From: Glycine soja
Lineage: Eukaryota; Streptophyta; Magnoliopsida; Fabales; Fabaceae
Length of the DNA stretch: 64,000 bases
Assembly (NCBI RefSeq): GCF_004193775.1
Contig: NC_041002.1
Coordinates: 4,451,261 to 4,515,260 of the forward strand
Direction of reading: 5' to 3'
Made by a program: the position numbers and the translations under genes. This document shows positions 23,942 to 35,351 of this stretch, in pieces. Each line of letters begins with the position of its first letter. Positions within the stretch are counted from its first letter, which is position 1. The notes below the pieces were generated by a model, which was not told the DNA's origin, did no database searches, and saw only the letters and a list, made by a program, of their open reading frames with translations.

Positions 23942-24393
23942 ACTTGATCGGGGTGACTAATGCAAGGTAATCCTCTCACCATTTCCTTCTTGGAGAGCAA
24001 CTCCAATCCTCCAAAATTGAGATGCCCAAATCGAAGAGGCCAAAGCCAAGATGCATCATTATAGCACATCTTGAGACATTTTGTGACATCATTTTGAATG
24101 TTGAGCACAAACATTCTATTTCTTGACATCGGCACCTTAGCAATCAAGTTACTTGCATTGTCTCTTATAGAAAGGTTATTGTCTTTTAAGCGAATATCAT
24201 AACCTTTCTCTAGGAGTTGCCCCAGGCTCAAGATATTACTTTTCATATTCAACACATAATAAACATTTGAGATGAATTGATGTTCACCATTCTTCAAATA
24301 GATAAGAATGTTACCTTTTCCTTTCACTTCTATCTTGGATTCATCTCCAAAGGCCACATTTTCGCTCACCGATTCATTAAGTTCCACGAACAT
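23914..24393 (-). pseudogene. Copia GAG-pre-integrase / protease-region fragment
   Basis: It includes GKGNILIYLKNGEHQFISNV and YYVLNMKSNILSLGQLLEKG from the protease-to-integrase part of copia polyproteins. It ends with LRFGHLNFGGLELLSKKEMV and the CISHPDQVCKGCLLGK zinc-binding HHCC-type segment. The upstream protease active-site region (Asp-Ser-Gly type) falls in a disrupted stretch above 24393. Confidence 0.85.
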
Positions 24394-24409
24394 GCTCCTT
24401 TTTTTGCAC

Positions 24410-25400
24410 TTATGATTGCTTCCACCAGTGTCTAGGTATCATCTATTGTCTTCACTTCTTTCTTTACCCAGGCAATCCATGAATAAGGTGTCACCTTTTT
24501 TTCCTGCTTTCTTCCATATGGTTTGCCTTCTCTTCAACTCTATTTCTACTAGGAGCTTTACATTCAAAAGCATAATAACCAAACTTCTCACAATTGTAAC
24601 ATTTCACATTTGACTTGTCGTACCCCGATCTTGAGTTGCCTTGCCCACAACCTCTTGTTAAGCTTCCTCCTCTTTGAAAGTTGTAGTTTTTATCATAAGG
24701 CCTTCAACCTCATCTTCTTCCTTAATCTCCACCACAACCTCGTTCTCATTGGCTTTTATTATTATGACTACTTTCTTTGTTGGTCGAATTAACTTGCGCC
24801 TTAAGTGGTTGCTCCGTGACCCATTCCTTTTATTTTTCTTTTCTTCATAAGCTTGTAAAAAGCCCAAAAGTTTCTCAATGGTCATAGCCTCCTAGTCTTT
24901 TGTTTCTTCGATAATGGCGAAAATGTGTTCAAACTTTGGATCTAATTATCTAAGAATTTTCTCCATAATTTTTACATCATCAAGATTTTCACCGTTTCTA
25001 TTAAGTTGATTGGTGATTGTTAAGATTCTAGAGAAATAGTTGGAGATGACTTCACCTTCTTTCATATGCAAAGTTTCAAACTCGGCTCTTAAAGTTTGAA
25101 GACGTACCTTTTTGATCAGATCTGCTCCCTTGTACAAGGTTTGAAGCTTCTCCTATGCTTCTTTCGCTAACTTTGCTTCTGAAACATTCTCAAAAGCATC
25201 ATCTTCTAATCCTTGATAGATTAGATAGAGAGCATTCTTGTCTCTCTTGAGTATCTCAAACTATCCCTTTGAGTTTTAGAAAGACTACCCTTATTCTCTG
25301 GCTCGGTGTAACCTTTCTCTACTATCTCCCTAACATCTTGCACATTGTCATAGTTGCTCTTGTTGTGAATTGGAACTTGGAATGAAACCAAGCCCGTACT
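24410..25400 (-). pseudogene. Copia gag with damaged zinc knuckle
   Basis: The minus strand reads from FQVPIHNKSNYDN near 25380 through [38 protein letters not shown] and [11 protein letters not shown], then MTIEKLLGFLQAYEEKK. A zinc knuckle follows at about 24566-24610. It reads CYNCEKFGYYAFEC, so the His of the CCHC motif is Tyr. Stops and frameshifts occur at several places, and a short deletion follows NKSNYDN. Confidence 0.85.
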
Positions 25401-25424
25401 CGCTATCTCCTTAGAAAGGACCTC

Positions 25425-25442
25425 CTAACTCTGAAGCCAATT
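25425..25442 (-). other. Copia primer-binding site (degenerate)
   Basis: Adjacent to the 5' LTR the minus strand reads AATTGGCTTCAGAGTTAGG. This is a degenerate form of the initiator-tRNA-Met site TTGGTATCAGAGC. Confidence 0.65.
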
Positions 25443-25840
25443 TGTTGGAATGAAATTTTAGTAGTGTAGGAAATATTTGAGAAGGAGAGAGATTATAGAA
25501 AGTTTTGGAGGAAGAGGTTACTTGTACAAATGATCACTTCTTGATTTGTGACTTGATCCAAACTCTAATACATCACTCCTATTTATACTAGTGGCTCCTC
25601 CTAAATCAATGGTTAGGATTTTGTCAACACACACTCAATCTTATGACTACAAATGATTCTCTAAAACTTTTCTCATATATACAAAGTTACTCACACATTC
25701 TAAAATATTCTATAAGCTACTCTAAAATTAGTTTTTATAATAGATTTCTCTAGAACATTCTTTTAAAAATTTAGCTTAACATGTCTTCTAGAATCTTCTA
25801 AAACTTAAGTAAGACCCAAAATCAAATTTATATTTCAACA
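25443..25840 (-). repeat. Copia 5' LTR
   Basis: A 398-bp direct copy of the 17845-18247 LTR with several substitutions and small indels. For example, TTGATTGCGTCTTGATACAA in the left copy is shortened here. It is followed by the cgtct duplication. Confidence 0.93.
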
Positions 25841-25845
25841 CGTCT
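25841..25845. repeat. Target-site duplication cgtct (right)
   Basis: Identical to 17840-17844. Confidence 0.9.
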
Positions 25846-26610
25846 ACTTTTAAAAAGTAAATGGAAGATAAAAAAAATGTTATATTTTATTATTTATATT
25901 TAGTGTATATTCAGTGATGTTTAAAACCACTTAATCTCACCTATTCTATCTCCGGACTAGAATATAGCAATATGGATCTCCACTAGAATCTAGCTTGTGT
26001 TTGTATTTAAATTCTCATTCACATAGCTCCAACGTGCATTATATATTATGACATAAAAATATAGTGGGATGCATATGTGTATAGCTGATACTAAACCAAA
26101 CACACTTCATTTTTTTTAACGTGAATTTGGTTATAGTTACAGATTTGGATCCCATATGTTAAACCAAACACAAGCAGCTCTAACCAAAAAACAAAAATTG
26201 TTCACATTGGGCAAGCATGTTTGAGAAAAGTATGATAATTTTTTTTTAAAAAAAAATGTCAATGTATCCTTTATATTGCTTCAATTTTTGCTTTCAAGAA
26301 CCGGTAACCTGCATGACCTGATATGGAGTACATGATTAAGCTGAGACATTATTATTTATTAATGCATCATATGCAAGTGTATATTCCTCAGCTTTAACAC
26401 TGGCTCTTTAACCATATCTATTGATGAGCACAGATTACCCATATGCATCGTATCAGAATGACACTTGACTTGAGCATTATAAACAAGTTTTTTCAGATTA
26501 AATGCAGTGATAGTATATCATTTAAACAGTGGTCATGACACATTCTTTTTAATTCACAACAAGTTGAAATTTTTATGATCTAATTATTTTACTTTTACCA
26601 TAACCTCAAG
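25846..26610. other. Spacer below the NPF pseudogene
   Basis: AT-rich DNA without a recognisable gene; the part nearest 26610 may be former NPF 3' UTR. Confidence 0.4.
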
Positions 26611-26612
26611 GC

Positions 26613-28685
26613 TCATGGTGTGTCCTCCACTTTAGCTTTGACACTGACCTTGTAACGGTAGTGTTTGGCACAGAACATAAGGTAGACGAGATTGAGTGCA
26701 CCTAATCCCGCTATGAGGACGTAATAGTAATCCAATCTTCCTTTGTTGATGTCATTGTTCATCCAATCTGTTTTCCCTACCCTTTTGAGTCACTTTCTAC
26801 ACAATGGTCACCACCGAGGTGCCATTGTAGTTTGAGAATGCCACCAAAAGATATTGCAACGATATTTGACCAAATAGGATCGTCCCAATCCTATAGAACC
26901 TATCACTAAAATACCCCTACTAGAGGGAGGTAGGATTAAGAGGAGGAAAAAGGGTTTTTCGTGAGATGAGAAATCAAAACTATTAGTCCCTCGCAAGGTT
27001 TGTAAATTAGTAATTGTCCGATAATTAGCAAGGAATGTACATCTACCTATGCTACCTATGCTTCTCATTCTCTCCAGCGATTCACTGTTGTAGAATTCAA
27101 TGTGTCCAACAATGGTAAATACTTCACAAAATCCTAACAATATGAATTGTGGGGCTAGCCATGTGGCAAACATTGGTGCACCAAGTGAGATAGCCACACC
27201 CCTTCTATGTCCTTCCACCAACCCAGCAGTTACCATTGCGAGATTTGAGAACATGTTACCAAGTATGATCTTTTGAAGGCTTGTAAGTCCTTCTTTTTGT
27301 TTGGTGATTTTTGCTAGAGCTGGTTGCACAAAGAGTTCATAGAATGGGAGCCATATACCAATGGTGATCAAGGACACTACACTGCATGATGCAGAAGGAA
27401 TTTCAAAGTGGGGTCCTAAGTGGCGGTTCAATTTCGTGGCCTGGGATACAGGAAAGATGTTTTGTTGTGCGATTGGTATGAAACAGAGGATCCCAGAAGC
27501 CCAAATTGGCATAATTTTAATCAAGCATTTGACTTCTTCAACTTGCTGAATGCTGCAAATCCTCCATGAATTTGTGACTCGACCTTGTGCATCAAGTTCA
27601 TTGTCTTGTATCAGAGCGGCTTTGTTCAAACAACTATGCAAAAATCAAAATCTTGACTACACAGTTAACAAGAAGTTTGTCCTCAATTAGACTAATGATG
27701 ATATTCTTCCCAATGAAAGAGCGGCAGAAACACGTTGTTTTTCACGATGAATTATTAAGTGGTCAAGAATAATCATCATTATTCTCATTAATCTTTATAT
27801 TATACATAGTTGAGCACGTCACGTAGGAATTGGTCCAAACTATAAGCACATGTACATTTGGGTTATTTAGTTATTTCTCATTATCACACTTTTTTTAAAC
27901 ACTTATTAGTTAAAATTTATTATAAATTTCAAACTCATCCGCAAAATTACTCACAAAATTTTATAATTTTTAATAAATTTTAACTAATAACTAACAGTAT
28001 ATTCAAAACAGTATGATAAAGATGGTATTGCTTACATTTCTTTCTCCCAAAAATCTTTTACACTACTCATTTACCACATTTTATGGAAAACAAGGAGAAG
28101 AATTCTTTCAGTACATTACCTAAGTTGTTTGGTTAAAGGCATCTTCAGTACCGTTTCATCATCTTCCAACAGGGGATCATAGTAAGCATTCTCTTCATTT
28201 GATGGATTCTGGAGGCGATGTTTCTTACAAGCTGCAACAAACACTGGTGCAATACCAGAAAATATGGTTCCCTCTGGTGGAATGTAAGCATAAACTTTTG
28301 TTCCAGGAAAAAAAAGGATAACTGCACATACCATGAGCACACCTAGTGTGCCAAACCCCAATACCCAGTTTTTGTTTTGGATGTAAACTATTATTGTCAA
28401 ACTGGTCAATTGGAACAACGTTTGTGTAGCGCAGTACCAACTAAAGAAGCTGCTTACACCTTTCTTTCCTTCAGGGGAAGTTGTGTCAAATTGGTCAATG
28501 GCAAAGAGAATAGTGCATGGTTTGATTCCACCTGTGCCTATAGCCATCCAACACAACCCTAGTATTAAGATGGCAAATTGAGTAGTTGTTGGGGGAAGAC
28601 ACACTTGCTGGCCAGAAGGGTCAGATGTGCATCTTGGAGGATGAAATTGTGGCACCCTGGCTGTCAATGTTAGTATCAACATTCC
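26613..28685 (-). pseudogene. NPF2-type transporter pseudogene, exons 3-4 only
   Basis: A second NPF gene, in the same orientation as the intact one. Exon 3 (28120-28685) has clean splice sites. It encodes GIKPCTILFAIDQFD, SFFSWYCATQTLFQL and an end PLTKQLR. Exon 4 starts at about 27642 with [18 protein letters not shown] and runs to [20 protein letters not shown]. There it is broken by about 200 bp of ycf2-like DNA. The frame resumes as [14 protein letters not shown] followed by a TAG stop, and after a frameshift as GKTDWMNNDINKGRLDYYYV to a TGA at 26613. Exons 1 and 2, with the ExxER motif, are not found upstream as far as 31 kb. It is closest to the NPF2 clade but clearly diverged from the first gene, so it is an old tandem relative rather than a recent copy. 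Confidence 0.85.
26850..27050 (-). other. ycf2: Insertion resembling chloroplast ycf2 (NUPT)
   Basis: The minus-strand translation contains [14 protein letters not shown] followed by [20 protein letters not shown]. From memory this matches the Walker-A region of plastid Ycf2 ([18 protein letters not shown]) with a Thr-to-Leu change, and upstream residues FLANYRTIT align with FLAHYQTIT of Ycf2. The segment interrupts the last NPF exon between RMRSIG and AFSNYNG. A near-duplicate TAGCATAGG lies at the upper junction (about 27050-27066). It is best explained as a nuclear plastid DNA insertion. It is too short to encode a protein. Confidence 0.82.
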
Positions 28686-28689
28686 CTAA

Positions 28690-31270
28690 TTAATCACCAA
28701 CTAAGCAAATGATTAACTCATGCTCGTCCAAAAACAAAGACATAAAAATATTATTTGATTGCTTGAATCATTTCATTCCTGTAACATGGCAATTGCGCAT
28801 GTGTGTCAAGTTGGATGTCACTTAGGTATTTAACGTACTAGTTCAGCCATTTTAACGGTGTTAGATGATACCAGCTAACTAATAATGACGGGACTAAATT
28901 TATTGATTACTTAAAATTTGAAGAAACATTTTTTCACTTTATTTTATTTTATTTCAGAATTAATTTGATTGATAATTTACAAATTCATGAATCATTTGTC
29001 ATTTTGTTAATTTTAAGAACTAAATTTGACCAATTAGTATAATTTCAAAGTCTAAATGGGTGATTCATTCTAAATTGTAACCTTAGCTAATTTTGTGAAT
29101 TTGTAAGCTGACAAAATGAAATCACAGGAATTTAATGTGACTAATTAAATTAACTGTTTTTTCTTAAGGGGTATGAATGAGTTGAAATGATCTAGGAACG
29201 AAAGAAGACTAATTAATATTTCCTAGAAATAGACTTATTTTTGTTAAATAATCATTTTTTTTCTCAGCTTTGTAGGAGACGTTTAAATAATAATAAAAAG
29301 AAAGATTATTTTTTATAATTAAACCAAAAATGTGGCCCAGCAACAGTTACGTTGTGGACTCGAAAGAGTACTATTAGGGAAAGGCATGTGTTAAAATCAG
29401 GAATAAATTAAAAGATAAAGGATGTTAATTTCTTGCATTTATAAACTTGAACCTGAAAATACAAGTTTGCATGCTATATACTTTCTGTCTTATAATAACT
29501 GTAGTGTAATAAAAAATAAGTTTTAAAATTTTAACTTTTAATATAAAATAAGGTTAATTTTATAAAATTATTATTATTTATTTATTTATTAACTTTTTTG
29601 ATATGTGAAAAAATCTATGACAACAGTACTTGACATGAAACGGAAGAAGTACATGCCTAATCTCCTTTGATGAGTTACGGATACATGCAGGTCATGCTTC
29701 TCTGGAGGCTATTAAATTCGTTTGAATAAAGCAAAACAAATGGGGAAGGTTGACCACTAATTAATATGCTAAGAGAAAATAATGTTTGAAGATAAAAGGT
29801 AAAAATTCCCTTAATATTTGAATTCACATATCATCATAAATGTATTCTTGAAAATAAGCTTTCTCGTTCAATTATATATTTTTTTGTTTAAATTTATTCG
29901 CAGGTCTTCATATTTCTAAAAAAAGCAATTAAGTTTCTGAACTTTTTTTCCATCTTTTAATTGAATTCTTGAACTTTATTTTTTTCCAATTGGATCCTTT
30001 TGTCTAATTGTTGCTATGAAAATTAATCCCAAATTTCTAATTAGAGATGCAACAGTGAATTTGTATTTCTGAAATGTATTGTAAGCAAAACTGAACCAGT
30101 TGTGAAATTTTTCTGCAAAGTCAAATAATTATAAGAGATTCACGAAAAAAAATTTGGTTGGAATTAACCTGCACAGGGTACAACTCTACAAAAATATCTT
30201 ATAATTGACTTAATTATGGTTAAAATCAAGGGATCCAATTAAAAGAAGAAAAATTCAAAGACCTTTTTTTTAATCAGTAAAATATACTTATATTGTATGA
30301 ATACCAGTGGTACCAAATGAATACAATTACCAATCGTTAGGTAGGCCAAGACTTAAGGTGAAGCAGTAATTAAACCCATACCACGGAATGAATATTACCT
30401 AACCCAACCAGGAACGTCACTACCAAACATAAAAAGAATCAAAACCCACCCCGCAATAACATAGTATTGTCTGGCTCACCCAATTCCCACCACATATAAT
30501 CATGGATTTTTGTTAAATTCACGTTGGATTACTTAGTGGACACACATTATGAATTCTTGAGTTGAGAGTGACTCCTAAATTGTCGATTCATCATGACAAC
30601 TTGTACGACTCCTGTGAGACCAGGAATAAGTGTTATCAAACTGGAGGATGATAGATTGGGTTTAGAAAGGTGAAAAAAGAATGGGTGGTTTGAGTCATCA
30701 ATATTGAAAAAACTCCTATGGATTATTGTCCATGATGAATGGGAATTGGTGCAAAAAAATAAATGATTTGAAGATGATGAGATATTGAAGTTTACATTTG
30801 TACATTACCCATATTTATACAAATAAATGAGTCGAGCTTTGAATGGAAGAGATAGCTTAGTTATAGGTTGTTGATTGTCATCGGTGTTATCTTGGCCACT
30901 ACCTTTCTGGCACAAAGGACGAAACTTTGTAGGATTCTATTGCTATATATATTAGGTGATCTATTATTTTCACGTGACTTATACCAACGATTGAAATCGC
31001 ACCGACAATATAAACAATTTAGATTGAGTGTTAATTAATAACGTTTGGTTTGTGCTATTAAAAAAAATCAGTGTTTAGTCAAATCTTCTCGTAGAAAGCA
31101 TTATGCAATTACATCGTCTTGAAACAAGTAATGTGAGTTCAAATTGTATGGGAAAAAGTAACGTGGGGTCAAATCGTTTTGAAGAAATGAAGATTTAGTC
31201 AATTTGTATCAGAAAAATGCGATGCTCAGTCAATTAATGCATTGTTCAGTGTTCATTCAATCAATAAGGG
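28690..31270. other. Intergenic AT-rich DNA
   Basis: No gene is visible, and specifically no remains of NPF exons 1-2. A weak inverted pair (about 29970-30005 with 30225-30270, sharing CCAATTGGATCC / GGATCCAATT) may be an old MITE. Confidence 0.5.
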
Positions 31271-31649
31271 TAAACTAACAATCAACATAATAGGTCATAA
31301 TTAACAAGGGCAAACAATTAATTTCGTGTGTGTCCACCAATTTCACAGTTGGGAGGTTGCTTGTTTCTTGTCGGCTATTGATGTACTCGTCCATGTTCTT
31401 GTGGTTCAAATTGTTCATCAGGAACAATAGGTTGTTCTTCCTAGATGAAGTCATTAGTGGAAGAACTGCTGACAATACTTTGGTGAAAGGATGCAAACGA
31501 AGGTATGGACATACTTTGCATGTACTCTGGTGTTTGAAGATTTGTACTCATGAGATTGCTCATAAATTGTTCTCCGCTAGCACTGAAGAACTACATATCG
31601 TACCCATAATCTTCTTGATGATGATGATGAGATTGTGGTATGAATTCAT
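31270..31649. other. Region below the mobile-domain pseudogene
   Basis: Probably the tail of the same element. The minus frame 31275-31496 and plus frame 31330-31653 show no recognisable domain. Confidence 0.35.
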
Positions 31650-33060
31650 ATGATTAAGCATGTGGTTGTAGGCCTTCATCATGTATGTTGGCAACGACTG
31701 ATGGACTTTGTTGTGGAGCTGAACGAGATGTGGCAGCAACGTTTGGATAAGTTGCAAACCATGTTAAGCAAATTTTTGAATTTGCTCGGTACCAATTCAT
31801 GTAGTGACTCATATGTTCAATCTTTCCTAGAATTGGTTGGTCAATTAACACATATTTGCATCTTTCCTTCAAAATTGCAATCCATCGTTAATGTTCTTCT
31901 GTCCAATTTGTTTTATTATGTCCTCTCATGTCAGTATGATGGACTTTGTCAAGATTATGCAGTGGATTTGTTATGTCTTGACAAAGTCCAAATTGGAGCA
32001 TGACTTAATCAGTTTTATGTCATACTACCACTGGAAAACAAATTAAAGCTACACAAGCACTCCATATTTTGGAATTCTTGTATGCATTTTCTGGTATAAA
32101 TGTCTCAAAACCTTTATAAGGCATCCAATGGAACTGAAAAAATAATTTGCGTTAGTTATTTTATAAACAATGTAATTGATGTTTGAATAAATAAAACAAA
32201 AAACAAATGGTTCTACCTCCTCGTTGCTCATGTTGTCAAATCTTAACCTGTAGCCTATCACATCACCACGTGGGATTCTAGAAAACCAAAGGCCTCTATC
32301 GCTCCATCTAGTGAAATAAAATATGTTAGTGTCAAATATATTACCAAAACTAGACTTTGTTTGAGTGAGAATTTTTCGTTTACCTGATTGCAAGCGAATA
32401 TGACAGTTGGCACTCAACCCTTGGTTGAATGAATGACATGTTATACCATGCCCAAGACTGTAACAACATTGTACATCCTCCTGTTTTTTTTATGTGGGAT
32501 AAATAATCCTACACATTTCTCTGTACTAATGTGCTAAACTTGCCAAACCCCAACTGTACTAGCCAACCCGATTAAGATTTGCTAACAGGGGTAGATACTT
32601 CAGGTGAACTTTGTTCTCTGACTTGTCTAGCATCAACACCCCACCAATATGCCCTACAATGTATGCTCTACAATGGGCTACTAGTTGTTGTGGTGTGGGT
32701 TCTGTTGGGAGAGTCAGCATGTGTTCTTTTAACCATTTTAGTTTAAGTGTTAATCCCACCAGTGCATTCTCTGGAGGAACAACACCTATATATTCTTCAC
32801 ACATTTGTTTCTAGTCATAATATGTTAGGCTAATAACTGGTCTTCCATCAACACGTAAACCCAGCTGAAGAATAATATCTTCCAAAGTGATTGTGCATTC
32901 ATCAATAAGAAGATGAAATGTGTGTGACTCAGGTCTTCACCTTTCAATCAAAGCAGTCACTAAAGTGTCATCGATTTTAACTTGTTCAAGTTTTTCAACA
33001 TTTTAAAAGCCAACTTGAACCAACAAAGGTTCAATTATCTAGGACTTGGAGAAAGCATAG
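31650..33060 (-). pseudogene. Plant mobile domain (MAIN-like / PP7-long-form homolog) pseudogene
   Basis: The minus-strand fragments follow the order of a plant mobile domain protein. They start with TLVTALIER*RPESHTFHL, DECTITLEDIILQLGLRVDG and ALVGLTLKLKWLKEHM. Next come YIVGHIGGVLMLDKSENKVH and HLKYLPLLANLNRVG, then WSDRGLWFSRIPRGDVIGYR, FHWMPYKGFETFIPENAYK and MRGHNKTNWTEEH. The end is HMSHYMNWYRANSK. Several stops replace conserved Trp or other codons (for example W to TGA before RPESH) and the frame changes several times. Such domains occur both in host genes (MAIN, MAIL) and in transposons. Its decayed state and its MULE neighbour suggest a transposon origin. Confidence 0.78.
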
Positions 33061-33272
33061 TCTGAGTATATGACTGGATTACATCAATTGTTACCTGCAG
33101 AAATCAAAATAATAACAACATCGTTACTTGTGAATCATAACATAGTTAACATTCAATTAAACAAAATGTATTACATATTTCTCTAAATCTATGAAGGTGT
33201 TGTTTCGAAAGAAGAGGAGCAATTGTAGATGCCATGGTTTAGGCTTTGGTACTAACGTCAAGAAGATCTTGG

Positions 33273-33505
33273 TCGTTGATTTTGTCGGTGGGATATTGGT
33301 TGTTCAACGTGTGTTGCTCCAATCAGTGATATCTAGGCCGTTGATTTTGTTGACAAGATCTTGGACATTCAATGTGTGTTGCTCCAATTGATGATATATA
33401 GGTTGTTTATTTTGTTGGTGGGATCTTGGTCATTCAACACGTATTGCTCCAATCGGTGATATTTAGGCCGTTCATTTTGTCAGTGGCATCTTGGCCGTTC
33501 TTTTT
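33273..33505 (+). repeat. 65-bp minisatellite
   Basis: Three full units (33273-33337, 33338-33402 and 33403-33467) plus a partial fourth repeat the pattern CGTTGATTTTGT...TTGCTCCAATC..TGATAT..AGG. Units differ by several substitutions. The array lies about 105 bases upstream of the MULE N-terminal frame at 33611. Confidence 0.88.
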
Positions 33506-33610
33506 GCAGTGTATATGACAAATCATTAAACATTATAAATATGGTCTACACTGAGACAATCTGATCTATCACCTCAATCAAAAACCTTTCTATAACCCTA
33601 ATCCTAAACC

Positions 33611-34103
33611 ATGACTTCATCATCAATCAACGCAATTGTGTATTATGATGGTGCAATCATAACAACTAAACATGGTTCAACGTTTGTAAGCAGTTTACCA
33701 AAGATCATTCAAGTTGACAACAAAATGTCATTTGATGCCTTGAAGCAAGTTATTGGAAATAATATTAGTCTACCAAATGGTAAAGTGGTCAAGTATATAC
33801 ATTTTCGATTACTTGATTACTTGTATCATTTGTTGGTGATTGTGGCCAGTACAGGGCATGCATGTTGCAAGATGATGAGAACGTATGACTATGTTTTCTA
33901 TCTTCGTCAAAATCTTCAAGCTCACATGCTTGGAGTTATATATTGCCACCAAAGACACACCCACACAAACATGTGCACATCCACCACCAATTTATGCCAG
34001 CTCTTTGAATTTGGAGGGTTTGGATAAATATCTCCATGAAGCAATGAACCTTGAATTGAGTTTTAAAGATCCCTCCCCCAATTTGTTTGATTGCTATTTT
34101 TAA
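33611..34103 (+). pseudogene. MULE transposase N-terminal domain fragment
   Basis: Starts MTSSSINAIVYYDGAIITTK, followed by PKIIQVDNKMSFDALKQVIG and VVKYIHFRLL. This resembles the N-terminal domain of plant MuDR-type transposases (Y-x-G-x-I... followed by a structured basic region). A frameshift near 33885 moves the homology to another frame, where MFSIFVKIFKLTCLELYIA follows. No zinc finger, DDE core or SWIM domain remains downstream. It is transcriptionally divergent from the mobile-domain pseudogene. Confidence 0.65.
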
Positions 34104-34589
34104 TATATTGGTATATGCCTATCAATGTAAGAAAATTAAAAATTTTCTAGTAGAAAAAAATATGAACAATTAATTCATAAGATAATAAATAAATCAATAA
34201 TGTTACATGAACACAAATCATAGTGACTAATTGATTATATTGATTTAATTTGTTTTTTTTGCATGCATTATATATTAATTATGTAAGAGAATCTTTAACT
34301 TACAAATAAATTTAGTTAAAAAGTTTATCCTTGTAATATAGTATACATTTTTGTATGTATTGCTTAAAAAAATTCATCCCTTGTACTTTCATTTATATAT
34401 ATAACTTTTTATTTTAATATATTGACGCGCGCATATATATATATACTAATGTATAAAAATTTTAAAATTTGATAAGGTGAAAAAATATTGAATAATTTAT
34501 TTAGGTAAGAAAATAATAAATAAAAATGAATATATTGATTAAGTTGATTTAATTTGATCTTTGCTATGTATAATTAAATATATATTAAT

Positions 34590-34655
34590 TATGCAAAAGA
34601 AATTTCAATTTTTATTGGATAAAAATCTTTTCAAAATTTAAATTTCTTTTGCATA
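34590..34655. repeat. Perfect 16-bp hairpin
   Basis: TATGCAAAAGAAATTT at 34590-34605 is perfectly inverted at 34640-34655 with a 34-bp AT-rich loop. Confidence 0.8.
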
Positions 34656-35290
34656 GACTAATCTAGATACATTGCCTATAGACATTTTTAAAAAATTGTC
34701 ACTGATTGGTATTTCTTAATAAAGAATATTTTTCTACTCATTAATTTTTAATTAAAATTTTATGTAATTTTGTTGATCAGAGAGTGATCTTACACATGTT
34801 ATTGTATGGCAACGGATTTAAAATTGACGGGATGAATTACATAAATTATTGATTCTCTATTTATAATAATAATTAAGGCATATATAAAAATACATTAATT
34901 GTCTATTCATTAAAAAGAAAATGTAAAAGTTCAAATTGTTTAATTTGAAATAATGTTTTTAATTTCATTTAATTGTCTATAGACATTTTTAAAGAATTGT
35001 CATTAATTTCTAATAAAAAATATTTTTTTACTCATTAATTTTGGTCTGATTAATTATTTTTCAATCAATTAATGCCAATTGTTTTGTTTTCACGTCATTA
35101 ATATAAAGATTTTAATATTTATCATAATGATTTAACTAATTTATTGAATTTGTTAACACAAATTAGTTGTTATAAAACATTATTTGTTACTTATTCCTTA
35201 TTGATTATCTTTTCAATTATGATATTTATTGAATAACTTTCTTTCCCTCTACTAATTTAAGTTTTCTTTTACGTGATATTTGTATGTAAA

Positions 35291-35298
<8 letters not shown>

Positions 35299-35350
<52 letters not shown>
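35299..35350. repeat. (TA)n microsatellite
   Basis: About 26 TA units, uninterrupted. Confidence 0.95.

Positions 35351-35351
<1 letters not shown>

Larger units (their letters stand above)
17845..25840 (-). mobile_element. Complete but inactive Ty1/copia retrotransposon with nested insertion
   Basis: Direct LTRs at 17845-18247 and 25443-25840 start TG and end CA and are flanked by the 5-bp duplication cgtct. On the minus strand the order is 5' LTR, primer site, gag, protease region, integrase, reverse transcriptase, RNase H, polypurine tract and 3' LTR, the copia order. The coding region is split between 19921 and about 23095 by foreign repeat DNA. Gag and pol contain many stops, frameshifts and replaced key residues, so the element cannot move by its own proteins. 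The two LTRs differ by several substitutions and small indels, which points to an old insertion. Confidence 0.93.

Noticed and set aside
28377..28562. Plus-strand frame over the NPF pseudogene exon 3
   Set aside because: Antisense shadow of the transporter coding sequence.
33260..33510. CRISPR-like repeat array
   Set aside because: Units are tandem without unique spacers and the genome is plant nuclear DNA.
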